DNA of 64,000 nt from Trebonia sp963795335 (GTDB lineage: Bacteria > Actinomycetota > Actinomycetes > Streptosporangiales > Streptosporangiaceae): contig CAWCHI010000009.1 in assembly GCA_963795335.1 (NCBI GenBank), positions 119,542-183,541 of the forward strand, given 5' to 3'. Below are positions 32,901 to 42,772 of the stretch, in pieces. Made by a program: the position numbers and the translations under genes. Each line of letters begins with the position of its first letter. Position 1 is the first letter of the stretch. A model generated the notes under the pieces. The model saw nothing but the letters and a program-made list of their open reading frames with translations, was not told the origin of the DNA and did no database searches.

Positions 32901-33227
32901 ATGACCGCAATCGTGGAACGCCAGTCCCGCGGACGCGAGCGGATGACCCGCGTCCTGGATTCGCTCGCGCAGGTCCTGTGGCCCCGGGGCAGCTGCCCGG
33001 CCTGCCGCACGGTGCCCGCGGGCAGGTGCCCGGCGTGCACGCAGGCCCTGGCCGACTCGCGGATGGTCAACACCGCGATCGCCGCCATCGAGAACGCGCC
33101 CGCCGAGGAGGAGGCACTCGCGGTGTACCAGGCGTGCCTGCACGCCCTGGTCAGGGGGCGGTTAGACGCAGGCTGGGCCCGGAGCCCGGCCCGGGGCGGG
33201 TTTTGGCTCTGCGTGTCCCCGTGTTAG
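32901..33227 (+). CDS. Small Cys-rich hypothetical protein
   Basis: The frame gives 108 residues with CPACRTVPAGRCPACTQ, two CPxC knuckles that may bind zinc, followed by an acidic helical region (AAIENAPAEEEALAVYQACL). It ends only 9 bp before the ECH start. The ATG at 32901 is in context AGTCGATG, with no clear ribosome-binding site. No family recognised. Its role is unknown and its existence is moderately supported. The region 32614-32900 shows no other gene. Confidence 0.4.
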   Translation: MTAIVERQSRGRERMTRVLDSLAQVLWPRGSCPACRTVPAGRCPACTQALADSRMVNTAIAAIENAPAEEEALAVYQACLHALVRGRLDAGWARSPARGGFWLCVSPC

Positions 33228-33236
33228 GACAGACCC

Positions 33237-34019
33237 ATGGCAGACCTGGAGTACGACGTCGCCGACGGTGTCGGCACGATCACCCTGAACCGCCCGGCGC
33301 TCAAGAACGCGTTCACCTTCGAGATGATCGACCAGTGGGCCGAGGCGCTGCGCGCGGCCCGCACCGACCCGGACGTGCGGGTCGTCGTGGTGACCGGGGC
33401 CGGCGACGCGTTCTGCTCCGGGGTGGACCTGGGAGACTTCGACGCCACCGCCACCGGCCCCTACGCGCTCAAGTCGTCGCTGACCGACCGGATCCACCGG
33501 GTCGCCTTCGCCCTGGAAGACCTGGACAAGCCGGTGATCGCGGCGGTCAACGGGGTGGCGGTCGGCGCGGGCATGGACATGGCCCTGATGTGCGACATCC
33601 GGCTGCTGGCAAGCTCGGCCCGGCTGTCGGAGGGCTACATCCGGGTCGGCCTGGTCCCCGGCGACGGCGGCTGCTACTTCCTGCCACGGCTGGTGGGCAT
33701 GGCCAAGGCGCTGGAGCTGCTGTGGACGGGCGACTTCGTGAACGCGGAGGACGCGCTGCGCCTCGGCCTGGCCAACCACGTCTACCCGGACGAGGAGTTC
33801 CGGGCCGCCGTGGCCGCGTTCGCCGCCCGGCTCGCGCAGCAGCCGCCGATCAACACGGCGATGATCAAGCGGGCGGCCTACCAGTCGGCCCGGGCCGACC
33901 TGCGCACCGCCCTCGACCTGATCTCCTCGCACATGGCGGTGGTCCGCTCCACCCGCGACTCGGCCGAGGCGCTGGCCGCGTTCCGCGAACGGCGGACCCC
34001 GTCGTTCGAGGGCCGCTAG
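33237..34019 (+). CDS. Enoyl-CoA hydratase/isomerase
   Basis: The 260-residue crotonase has NRPALKNAFTFEMIDQW, the segment GDAFCSGVDLGDFD, AAVNGVAVGAGMDMALMCDI and VGLVPGDGGCYFLPRLVG. The usual catalytic Glu position holds Asp in PGDGG, as in some dienoyl-CoA isomerases and hydratases acting on branched acyl-CoA. It is the first gene of a three-gene set with two acyl-CoA dehydrogenases (17 bp to the next gene), indicating a dedicated acyl-CoA degradation module. Confidence 0.85.
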   Translation: MADLEYDVADGVGTITLNRPALKNAFTFEMIDQWAEALRAARTDPDVRVVVVTGAGDAFCSGVDLGDFDATATGPYALKSSLTDRIHRVAFALEDLDKPVIAAVNGVAVGAGMDMALMCDIRLLASSARLSEGYIRVGLVPGDGGCYFLPRLVGMAKALELLWTGDFVNAEDALRLGLANHVYPDEEFRAAVAAFAARLAQQPPINTAMIKRAAYQSARADLRTALDLISSHMAVVRSTRDSAEALAAFRERRTPSFEGR

Positions 34020-34036
34020 GCGCGGGGAGGCTGACC

Positions 34037-35206
34037 ATGACGGCACCGGCGACCGCCGGCCTGTGGGACCTCGAGCCGGTCACCCTTCCTCCCCCGCTGC
34101 TGGCGCTGCGGGGACAGGTACGCGCGTTCCTGGCCGAGGAGGCCGCGGCCGGGCGGATCACCCCCCACGTCGACTCGTGGCTGACCGGCTGGGACCCGGA
34201 CTTCAGCCGCCGGCTCGGCGCCCGCGGCTGGATCGGCCTGGCCTTCCCGGCCGAGTACGGCGGGTCGGCTGCGGGGGCGCTGGCGCGCTTCGTCGTCAGC
34301 GAGGAGCTGCTGGCGGCGGGCGCGCCGGTGTCGGCCCACTGGATCGCCGACCGCCAGTCCGGCCCGTCCCTGCTCCGGTTCGGCACCGACGAGCAGAAGC
34401 GGGCCTACCTGCCAGCCATCGCGCGGGGCGAGTGCTTCTTCGCCATCGGCATGAGCGAGCCCGACACCGGGTCCGACTTGGCGTCGGTGCGGACCCGCGG
34501 GATCCGGGTCGACGGCGGCTGGCGGCTGACCGGGACCAAGGTGTGGACAAGCGGCGCGCACCGGGCCCACGCGATGATCGCGCTGGCGCGGACCGAGCCG
34601 CTGGCCGACGACCGGCATGCCGGGCTGAGCCAGTTCATCGTCGACCTGCACGACCCCGACGTGCACATCCGGCCGATCCGGCTGCTGACCGGTGAGCATC
34701 ACTTCAACGAGGTCGTGCTGGACGACGTGTTCGTGCCCGACGGCCGGGTGCTGGGCGAGCCCGGCTCGGGCTGGCGGCAGGTGACCAGCGAGCTGGCGAT
34801 GGAACGGAGCGGGCCGGAACGGATCTTGTCCACCTTCCCGCTGCTGGCCGTGGCGGCGGGCTGGCTGGCGAAGGACGCCGACCGGACCACCGCGGCCGCG
34901 GTCGGCGCGCTCACGGCCCGGCTGTGGGCCTTGCGCCAGCTGTCGCTGGCGGTCGCCGGGCGGCTGGAGGCCGGCGCCGCCCCCGAGGTCGAGGCGGCCG
35001 TGGTCAAGGACCTCGGCACCCGCTTCGAGAGCGCCGTCACCGAGACCGTGCGGCTGCTCGCCCAGGTCGAGCCGGATCCGCGGGCGGCTGACCCGCTGCC
35101 GCGGATGCTGGCCGAGGCCATCCTGCACGCCCCCGGGTTCACCCTCCGGGGCGGCACCAACGAGATCCTCCGGGGCGTTGTCGCCCGGCAACTGGGGGTG
35201 CGGTGA
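34037..35206 (+). CDS. Acyl-CoA dehydrogenase, subunit 1 (FadE-like)
   Basis: The 389-residue protein matches acyl-CoA dehydrogenase: FAIGMSEPDTGSDLASVRTR (FAD/substrate loop), GWRLTGTKVWTSGAH, and a C-terminal LRGGTNEILRGVVARQLG (R-G-G-T-N-E-I binding FAD). It removes two hydrogens from an acyl-CoA. The next gene, starting in a GTGA overlap, is also an acyl-CoA dehydrogenase. Such tandem pairs form alpha2beta2 heterotetramers for bulky (steroid-side-chain-like) substrates in actinobacteria (known). The ATG at 34037 follows GGGGAGGCTGACC. Confidence 0.87.
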   Translation: MTAPATAGLWDLEPVTLPPPLLALRGQVRAFLAEEAAAGRITPHVDSWLTGWDPDFSRRLGARGWIGLAFPAEYGGSAAGALARFVVSEELLAAGAPVSAHWIADRQSGPSLLRFGTDEQKRAYLPAIARGECFFAIGMSEPDTGSDLASVRTRGIRVDGGWRLTGTKVWTSGAHRAHAMIALARTEPLADDRHAGLSQFIVDLHDPDVHIRPIRLLTGEHHFNEVVLDDVFVPDGRVLGEPGSGWRQVTSELAMERSGPERILSTFPLLAVAAGWLAKDADRTTAAAVGALTARLWALRQLSLAVAGRLEAGAAPEVEAAVVKDLGTRFESAVTETVRLLAQVEPDPRAADPLPRMLAEAILHAPGFTLRGGTNEILRGVVARQLGVR

Positions 35207-36288
35207 ACGACATCACGGACGCGCTGGCGGCCACCGTGGCCGAGGCGTGCGACCGCTACAGCGACGCCGACGCGGTCGCCGCCTGCGCTGGCGGCGGGTG
35301 GAACAGCCGCCTGTGGGCCGCCCTGGAGCAGATCGGCGTGACCACCGTGTCGGTCCCGGAGGACCGCGGTGGTGCGGGTGGTGACACCGCCGCCGCCGTC
35401 GCCGTGCTGGAAGTCCTCGGCCGGTACGCGGCCGGGGTGCCGCTGGCGGAGACCGCCCTGCTGGCCGGCTGGCTGCTCGCGGCGGCGGGAGCGCCGGTCC
35501 CGCCGGGACCGCTGACCGCGGCGGCGGCTGGACCGGAGCTGCTGCGGCGCGACGGCGGCCAGTGGCGGGTGACCGGAACGCTCCCCCGGGTGCCGTGGGC
35601 CCGGTGGGCCGGGCACGTCGTCGTGCTGGCGGGCGACCAGGTGGTCGTCTTGGGCCGCGGTGACGTGCGGATCACCGAAGGGGTGAACCTGGCGGGCGAG
35701 CCCCGCGACGACGTCAGCGCGGGTGGCCTGGTCCCGGACGCGGCCGTGTTCCCGGTCCCGGCCGGGGTCACCGCGGCCGCCTTCGGCCAGCGGGCCGCGC
35801 TCGCCCGGGCCGCCCTGATGGCCGGGGCCGCGCGCCGGGCGCTGGAGCTGTCGGTGGCCTACGCGGGTGAGCGCGAGCAGTTCGGGCGGCCGATCGGCCG
35901 GTTCCAGGCGGTGCAGCAGCACCTGGCGGCGATGGCGGGCGAGGTGCTGCTGGCCCGGGTGGCGGCCGGGGCGGCGGCGTGCGCCGTCGACGCCAGTGCG
36001 GCCGGCGGCGCGGGTGACAGCGACCTGGAGACGGAGGTCGCGGTGGCCGCCGCTAAGGCGGTGGCGGGCCAGGCGGCCGGCCAGGTGACGGCGCTCGCCC
36101 ACCAGGTGCACGGGACGATCGGGTTCACCGAGGAGCACCCGCTGCGGCACAGCACGACCCGGCTGTGGGCCTGGCGTGACGAGGACGGCAACGAGCAGCG
36201 GTGGTCGGCCGCGCTCGGCCAGCGGGTCCTGGAGGCCGGCTCGCCCGGGCTGTGGCCGCTGCTCAGCGGCACAACGGCTCCCGGGTAG
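35203..36288 (+). CDS. Acyl-CoA dehydrogenase, subunit 2
   Basis: The 361-residue protein has the acyl-CoA dehydrogenase shape but is degenerate: the middle domain is short and lacks the SEP-xxGSD loop. The C-terminal domain holds YAGEREQFGRPIGRFQAVQQ and HQVHGTIGFTEEHPLRHSTT. The RGGTNEI-type FAD contact is missing and replaced by WAWRDEDGNEQRW. This is what one expects of the partner subunit of a heteromeric dehydrogenase, where each chain supplies part of the site (known for steroid-degrading FadE pairs). The GTG start overlaps the stop of the first subunit by 4 bp. Confidence 0.82.
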   Translation: MNDITDALAATVAEACDRYSDADAVAACAGGGWNSRLWAALEQIGVTTVSVPEDRGGAGGDTAAAVAVLEVLGRYAAGVPLAETALLAGWLLAAAGAPVPPGPLTAAAAGPELLRRDGGQWRVTGTLPRVPWARWAGHVVVLAGDQVVVLGRGDVRITEGVNLAGEPRDDVSAGGLVPDAAVFPVPAGVTAAAFGQRAALARAALMAGAARRALELSVAYAGEREQFGRPIGRFQAVQQHLAAMAGEVLLARVAAGAAACAVDASAAGGAGDSDLETEVAVAAAKAVAGQAAGQVTALAHQVHGTIGFTEEHPLRHSTTRLWAWRDEDGNEQRWSAALGQRVLEAGSPGLWPLLSGTTAPG

Positions 36289-36297
36289 CGTTGGCCC

Positions 36298-36849
36298 GTG
36301 CTTGCCGTACTCCTGGTCGCCTTGTCGCTGGGGCTGTCGAACTTCGCGGCGTCTATCGGGATCGGGATAGCCGGGATCGACGCCCGCACCCGGCTGCGCG
36401 TCGGCCTGGTCTTCGGCCTCTTCGAGGCGGGAATGCCGGTTGCGGGGCTGCTCCTCGGACGCAGCCTCGCCGGCACCCTCGGGCCCTCCACCCGCTGGAT
36501 CGGGGCCGGGCTCCTGATCGCGACCGGGCTTTACGCGATCTTGGTATCGCTGCGCGGCCGCGGGAACGACGGCGGGCAGCCGGACGTGGCGAGCCAGCAC
36601 TTCGGCCGGCTCCTGGTCACCGGCGCCGCGCTCAGCATCGACAATCTGGCGGTCGGGTTCGCGCTCGGCAGCTACCACGTGAACCTGGCCGTGGCCGCCG
36701 TCATCATCGGCGCGGTCAGCGTGGCCCTGTCACTGCTGGGGCTCGAGCTGGGTGACCGGCTCGGCGCCAGGACCGGGGCGAACGGGGAGATCCTCGGCGG
36801 GGCCGTGCTGATCGGGGTCGGCATCGCCGTCGCGGCCGGCGCCCTGTAG
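36298..36849 (+). CDS. MntP-like membrane exporter (putative manganese efflux)
   Basis: The 183-residue protein has six hydrophobic segments in two similar halves: LSLGLSNFAASIGIGIAGID and ALSIDNLAVGFALGSYHVNL. Twin (S)xxNxA and SxDNxAVG elements are typical of MntP/LysE-like exporters. It may export Mn2+ or another cation. The start is GTG at 36298. It follows the dehydrogenases by 9 bp but is functionally unlikely to belong with them. The 347-bp gap downstream (36850-37196) holds no convincing gene or element. Confidence 0.68.
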   Translation: MLAVLLVALSLGLSNFAASIGIGIAGIDARTRLRVGLVFGLFEAGMPVAGLLLGRSLAGTLGPSTRWIGAGLLIATGLYAILVSLRGRGNDGGQPDVASQHFGRLLVTGAALSIDNLAVGFALGSYHVNLAVAAVIIGAVSVALSLLGLELGDRLGARTGANGEILGGAVLIGVGIAVAAGAL

Positions 36850-37196
36850 CGGTTGCTCCGGCGGCCGCCGGTCACCCCGCTGCTTCTCCAAGCGGGCCGC
36901 TTCACCCGGATCACCCCGGACTGCACCCTTGCAATCCGAGGTGAATGCGCCGAGAGCACGGAATCCTGGCGCAAGTTGGAAAGAAAGCGTGCACACAGGC
37001 CGCTTTTTTACCACGTTGAGCAAAAGTTCCAGGTTGTTCCTGGCGGGGCAAAAACGACCGAGCCTTCGCTAAATGGCCCCAATGCACGGTACTGGAACGG
37101 GCTAGTCAACGAGTTCGACTTCACCCCGGGAGAAAGAAGGAAATTCGCGGGGGCGCCGACCGGATGATCGCGGAGGTTGGTGTGCCTCACCGGACA

Positions 37197-38340
37197 TCAG
37201 CGCTTGGCCCACTCCTCGGCCAGCAGCTGGTAGGAGCGGACCCGGTCGGCGTGGTCGTGGGTGATGGTGGTGATGATCAGCTCGTCGGCCTCGGTCGCGT
37301 CACGCAGCCGCTCGAGCTGGTCGGCGACCTGGCCGGCGGTGCCGACGAACTGGGTGTCGATCCGGTCGTTGACCAGCTCGCGCTCTTCGTCGGTCCACTG
37401 GTGGCGGCGGGCCTCGGCCGGGGTGGGGAACTGGATGGCCCCCTCAGCGGTGCGGATGCTGCGCACCCACAGCCCGTAGCCGGCCGCCAGCTCGCGGGCC
37501 GCGGCCTCGGTGTCGGCCACCACCACGTCGGCCGAGACGCTGACGTAGGGGCGGTCGAGCTCGGCCGACGGCTGGAACGCGGCCCGGTAGCCGTCCACCG
37601 CCTCCAGCACGGTGGCCGGGCTGACGTGGTAGTTGGCGGCGAACCGGAGGCCCCGGCTGCCCGCCACCTCGGCGCTCTCCCCGCCGCTGCTGCCCAGGAT
37701 CCAGATCTGCAGGGCGGCGCCCTCGCCCGGCACCACGTGGGCCTCCTCCCCGTCGGCCGACCGGTAGGTGCCGGCGATCAGCGCGAGCACGTCGCCGACC
37801 TGCTCGGTGTAGTTCTGCGGCTGCGCGTGCGGCAGCGTGCAGCAGCGTCTTCTGCAGCGCGAAGCGGGGCGAGCCGAGCAGCCTGCGCGTAGCGAGAACC
37901 GCGGCGGGATCAGCAGCCCGTTGGGGGTGCGGCCGTCGACGACCGAGGCGGCGGCCCCGCCGCCGGCCAGGCGCAGGTGCCTTGGCCTCACCCCGGCGGC
38001 CGCCGCGAGCGGCCGAGGCCGAGGTCGAAGCGGCCCGGGTAGGCGGCGTCGAGCAGGCCGAACTCCTCGACCGTGGACAGCGCGGTGCGATGGCCCATCT
38101 GCACCGCGCCCGACCCCAGCCGGATGGTGGAGGTGGCCGCCGGCGGTGAGGGCGAGCACGACCGCGGGCGAGGTGCCCGGCCACCCCCGGGTTGAGGTGG
38201 TGCTCGGCGAACCAGTAGCGGGCGTAGCCGAGGCGCTCGGCCTGCTGGGCCAGGTCGATGCTGTTGCGCAGCGCCTGGGTGGCGTTCGACCCGCTCGAGA
38301 TCGGGACGAGGTCGAGGACGGCCAGCGGGGTATTGCTCAT
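37197..38340 (-). pseudogene. LLM-class flavin oxidoreductase, multiple frameshifts
   Basis: N-terminus and C-terminus are clean: MSNTPLAVLDLVPISSGSNA and RYWFAEHHLNPGVAG in one frame, and NYTEQVGDVLALIAGTYRSA and ILGSSGGESAEVAGSRGLRF in another, ending WAKR at 37197. In between (37840-38190) at least five frame switches are needed, giving RLGSGAVQMGHRTALSTVEE, and PNGLLIPPRFSL. Restored it is a complete MsnO8-type LLM oxidoreductase (AEHH and SSGGESA motifs). It is the last gene of a minus-strand series of LLM enzymes. Confidence 0.72.
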
Positions 38341-38400
38341 GCGCTCGGCTGCCACTCGTCGGAGACGGCCGCGTGGTCGCCGGTCGAGCACCGGATTCGG

Positions 38401-39521
38401 TCACCGGATCGGGGCCAGCGGAGGCGGGCGAGGGGACCGTGGCGGGGACGGCGTCGTCGCCGAGCGGACCGCCGCCCCAGCCCCAGGGCGGGTCGGGGAT
38501 CTCGCGGCGCAGCACCGGGGCGATGTCGGACTGGAACAGCTCGAGGCTGGCCCGGTGCTGCGCCTCGGTGAGCCCGCCGGCGTCAGCGTGCAGGTGCAGC
38601 ACACTGTGCCCGAACTGCTCGTGGTAGCGGTGCACCTTCTCGATCACCTGGGCCGGGCTGCCGATCAGGGCCGAGGACCGCTCGACGAAGTCCTCCAGCG
38701 TGGGGAAGACCGGCTCGCACTCCGAGCCGCGCTGGAAGGCCAGGTAGCCCGGCGAAGACCGGGCGGTACGGCACGATCGCGTCCTGGGAGTTGCGCGCGG
38801 CGTAGTACCCGGCGGTGCCCGCGCCGACCGCGATCGCGGCCGGGTCGTGGCCGTAGTGGACCCAGCGCTCGCGGTAGTAGCGGATCAGTTCGGCGTAGGG
38901 GCCGATCGGGTTGGTCACGTTGGCCGAGAACAGCGGGTCACCGTAGCGGGCGGCCAGGTCGACCGACTCCTTGCTGGTGGCGCTGCCGTGCCAGATCCGG
39001 ATCGGACGCTGCAGCGGCCGCGGCCACACCTCGGCGTCGGTCAGCGGGGGCCGGAACTTGGTGTCGTAGGTGATCTTGTTGTCGCGCCCACAGCCGCCGG
39101 AACACCTCGTAGCGACTCCGCGTTGCGGTCCCACTGGTCCTCCGGGGTGACGTGGAACAGCTCGACGCTGGGCGGCGCCGTTGCCCTTGCCGATGATCAG
39201 CTCGAGCCGCCCGCCGGACAGGTGGTCGAGCGTCGCGTAGTCCTCGAACGCGCGCACCGGGTCGAGCAGCGACAGCGTGGTCACCGCGGTGAACAGCCGG
39301 ATCCGCCGGGTCAGGGCGGCGACGTGGCTGAGCACGACGGTCGGGGAGGAGGAGATGAACGGCCGCTCGTGCCGCTCCCCCACCCCGAATCCGTCGAAGC
39401 CGAGCTCCTCGGCCAGCAGGGCGCTGTCGAGCACCTCGCGGAACCGCTCCGCGGTGGACATCTGCGCCCCGGTCACCGGGTCGGGGGCGTGCACGATCAG
39501 CGTGATGGTGATGAACCTCAT
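38401..39521 (-). pseudogene. LLM-class flavin oxidoreductase with SRPBCC-like short tail, frameshifted
   Basis: The ATG at 39521 overlaps the stop of the preceding gene (ATGA). Pieces in frame are MRFITITLIVHAPDPVTGAQ, FGVGERHERPFISSSPTVVL, DYATLDHLSGGRLELIIGKG, then after shifts near 39180 and 39110, PIRIWHGSATSKESVDLAAR, and after a shift near 38755, EKVHRYHEQFGHSVLHLHAD. These belong to an about 370-residue luciferase-fold monooxygenase. The exact stop is uncertain; the frame of the last segment stays open into the next gene, so the end given is approximate. Confidence 0.62.
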
Positions 39522-40905
39522 GACGCGGCCCGGTCCGCCGCGGCCCGCTCCGGGCGTCCCAGCGGGGCGAGCCCGAGGTTGTCCCGCAACGTCGTGCCCT
39601 CGTAGTCGGTCCGGAAGACGCCGCGTTCCTGCAGCAGCGGCACCACCTTGTCGACGAACGGGTCGAGACCGCCCGGGGTGATGTGCGGCACCAGGATGTA
39701 GCCGTCGCACGGCGTCCGCCTGCACGTGGTCGTTCAGGGCCGCGGCGATCGTCTCGGGGCCGCCGATGAACGACTGGCGGCCGGTGACCTCGATGACGGT
39801 CTCGCGGGCGGACAGCTGCTCGGCCTCGGCCCGGGCGCGCCAGTCGTTGGCCAGCGCCACCGGGTCCTTGGCGAACTGGCGGACGCTGGCGCGGCCCTTG
39901 GAGATGAGCGTTGTCGCTGACCACCGGGTCGAACGACGGCAGCGGCCCGTCGACGTCGAAGTCGGGCAGCTCGGTGTTCCACAGCTGCTCGATGAAGCGC
40001 AGCGCCGTCTGCGGGGACACCTGGGCCCGGCGCACCTCGTGGGCGATCTCGGCCGCCTCGGCGTCGGTGTCGCCGAGGACGAAGGTCGCGGCGGGCAGGA
40101 TCAGCAGCTCGCCGTGGGTGCGGCCGAACTTGGCCAGCCGGCCCTTCACGTCCTCGTAGAACGCCTGCCCGTCCTCGAGAGTGGAGTGCCGGGAGAAGAT
40201 CGCGTCGGCCGAGGCGGCGGCGAAGTCGCGGCCCTCGTCGGAGTCGCCGGCCTGGAAGATGACCGGCCGTCCCTGCGGCGAGCGGGGGACATTGAACTGG
40301 CCGCCGATGTCGAAGAAGCGGTCGTGGTGCTCGAACGCGCCGGGCCCGGGCACGCCGAGGAACTGGCCGCTCTGCTTGTCGGCGACGATTTCGTCGCCGT
40401 CCCAGGAGTCCCACAGCTCGGTGGTGGTCTGCAGGAAGGTGCGGGCCCGGTCGTAGCGGTCGCCCTGGGCGAGGAAGCCGCCGCGCCGGAAGTTCTCCCC
40501 GGTGAAGGCGTCCCAGCTGGTGACGACGTTCCAGGCGGCCCGGCCGCCGGACAGGTGGTCGAGCGACGCGAACTGGCGGGCCACCTCGTAGGGCTCGTTG
40601 AAGGTCGAGTTGATCGTCCCGGTCAGCCCGAGGTGCTCGGTCACCGCCGCCAGGGCGGCGAGGATGGTGAACGTGTCCGGGCGGCCGACCACGTCCAGGT
40701 CGTAGATCTGGCCGTTCTGCTCCCGCAGCCGCAGCCCCTCGGCCAGGAACATGAAGTCGAACTTGCCCCGCTCAGCGGTCTGGGCGAAGTGGCGGAACGA
40801 CTCGAATTCGATGTGGCTGCCCCCGGCCGGGTCGCTCCACACGGTGGTGTTGTTGACGCCGGGGAAATGCGCGGCAAGATGGACCTGCTTGAGCGGCTTG
40901 CTCAT
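39518..40905 (-). pseudogene. DszA/NtaA/SnaA-type flavin monooxygenase, frameshifted
   Basis: The ATG at 40905 follows GGAAGGAA. The first 330 residues are in frame and typical of the DszA/NtaA/SnaA group: VHLAAHFPGVNNTTVWSDPA, TINSTFNEPYEVARQFASLD, HLSGGRAAWNVVTSWDAF, and GQFNVPRSPQGRPVIFQAGD. Shifts near 39908 and 39715 follow; the last frame reads DGYILVPHITPGGLDPFVDK and ends ADRAAS at a TGA (39518). These enzymes use reduced FMN to oxidise organosulfur or amine-acetate compounds such as dibenzothiophene sulfone or NTA. Substrate here is unknown. Confidence 0.74.
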
Positions 40906-40925
40906 GGGCTTTCCTTCCTCGGCAT

Positions 40926-42174
40926 TCACGCCACGCCGGCGTAGCGGTTGGCCGGGCGGGCCAGGCCGAGCAGCCCCCGCAGGGTGGCAGGCCAGCCGCC
41001 GTCCGGGTAGCCGGACCGGAACACGCCGCGCCGCTGCAGCTCGGGCACGAGCGCGTCGGTGATCTGGGTCAGGTCATGCGGCAGCGCCGCCGGGCGCAGC
41101 CGGAACCCGCTCAGCCCGGCTTCGCGCCAGTCCAGCAGCAGGTCGGCCAGCTCGGCCGCGGTGCCGGCGAAGATGTGGGCGTCGCTGCGGTAGGTGATCC
41201 CGGCCGCCTCGTCGAGGCGGTCCCGGCGGGCCGCCGCCGCCGCGGCGCTGTCGTCGAGGAAGACCACCAGGTCACCGAACACGGGCAACGGCCGTCCCGC
41301 CCGGCTCCGGGCAGCTCGGCCGCGACCTCGCCGACGATCCGGGCGGCGTCGGCCCGGTCGTGCGGGGTGACGAAGCCGATGTCAGCCGACCGGGCGATCA
41401 GCCGGTAGGGCACGGTGTTGTGGCCAAGGGCGGCCACGAGCGGCTGGCCCTGCGGCGGCCGCGGGGTGATCGACGGGCCCTTCACCGAGAACGAGCGGCC
41501 GCTCGAAGTCGATGTAGTGCAGCTTGTCGCGGTCGATGAAGCGCCCGGTGGCGACGTCGCGGATCTCGGCGTCGTCCTCCCAGCTGTCCCAGAGCCGGCG
41601 CAGCACCTCGACGTAGTCGGCCGCCTCGTCGAAGTACTCCGCGACCAGCTGCTGCACCGCGGGGTCGCTCCGGTCGGCCAGCGAGGGGACCTCCCGGCGG
41701 CCGAAGTGCGCGGCCGTCTCCGCCCGGGCGCCGACCTGGATCCGGATCCCGGCCCGGCCGCCGCTGACGTAGTCGAGGGTGGCGATCGCCTTGGACAGGT
41801 GGAACGGCTCGGTGAAGGCGGTGATCGCGGTCGGCACGAGCCCGATGTGCCGGGTGACCGGCGCGACCCGGGCGGCGATCAGCACCGCGTCGAGGCGGCC
41901 GCGGACCCGGTCGGTCCGCTGGTCCCGGCCGTTGCGCTGATCGGATTGCAGGTCGAGCCCGTCCTCGATGGTGAGGAAGTCGAGCAGGCCGGACTCGGCC
42001 TGCCGGGCCAGGCCGGCCCAGTACTCGGGGGTGAACAGCTCGGCCGGGCTCGGCATCCGGTTCGCGCCAGGCGGCAGGGTGCCAGCCGGCGCCGTCCAGG
42101 GCCACGGCCAGGTGCAACTCGGTGGCGGCGTGCAGTTCAGTAGCGGGGTGCAGTTCATTCGTCGGGGCGGGCAC
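40926..42174 (-). pseudogene. LLM/DszA-type monooxygenase, at least three frameshifts
   Basis: A GTG start at 42174 is followed by NELHPATELHAATELHLAVA, which contains an ATELH repeat. After a shift near 42060 the frame reads ELFTPEYWAGLARQAESGLL and KAIATLDYVSGGRAGIRIQV. A shift near 41490 gives FSVKGPSITPRPPQGQPLVA, and one near 41290 gives FGDLVVFLDD and a tail GLARPANRYAGVA. The pieces make a complete about 415-residue enzyme of the same group as the gene at 39518. Four such genes in one direction suggest an organosulfur or xenobiotic-degradation operon (inference). Confidence 0.68.
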
Positions 42175-42193
42175 GATGAGCTCCGTTTCCCTC

Positions 42194-42694
42194 TTAGAAG
42201 GTGGTGGCGGGGTTGAGGACGGAGTTGCCGGTAAGGTCACCGCCCGCCCCCCACCTGGCGAAGGTCTTGGGGTAGTCGCCGCCCGCGATCAGCTCGTTGA
42301 CCGCGTCCGACAGGGCCTTGGCGATGGGCGAGTTCTCCGCGGTGACGAACCCGACCGGGGGCGAGCTGATTTGCCCGGGGAACTTCGTACCGTCGATGTG
42401 CGCCGCGTCATACTCCAGGCTAAGCGTCGGACCGAAATAAAGGTCAACCTTGCCGCTGGCCAAACCGAGGAAAATCGGCGCGCTGTCGCTGAAGTACTGC
42501 ACCGTCCACGGCTTCTTGCCCCCGGCCGCGCACTTGCGCGCGGTACTGGTGAGCAGGGTCTGGAAGGTCGAGCCGGGAGCGGTGGCGATGGTGTGGCCGC
42601 AGGCACCGGTGGGGGATCTCACGTAGCAATCTCCCTGAGAGGGCAGCAAAACAGACGCGGTAATCACCCTAGGCAAGGCTATCCCTTCCGTCAA
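42194..42694 (-). pseudogene. ABC-type solute-binding protein, C-terminal fragment
   Basis: Only the last part of a family 3 (amino-acid type) binding protein is present: ACGHTIATAPGSTFQTLLTS, SGKVDLYFGPTLSLEYDAA and SPIAKALSDAVNELIAGGDY. The N-terminal half with signal peptide is absent, and upstream bases do not encode it in any frame. It probably once supplied substrate to the LLM operon that follows. Classed as a remnant. Confidence 0.66.
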
Positions 42695-42772
42695 TACCGA
42701 TTGTTTTAATAGGAATGACGTGCAAGGGGCGGTACCGGCCAGCCGGAACTGGCCGGCACCGCGGTTAACGGT

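Noticed and set aside
34699..36678. 659-codon minus-strand open frame
   Set aside because: Antisense to the two acyl-CoA dehydrogenases, with no motifs.
36853..37167. 104-codon plus-strand open frame after the MntP-like gene
   Set aside because: No ribosome-binding site, no motif, irregular codon use.
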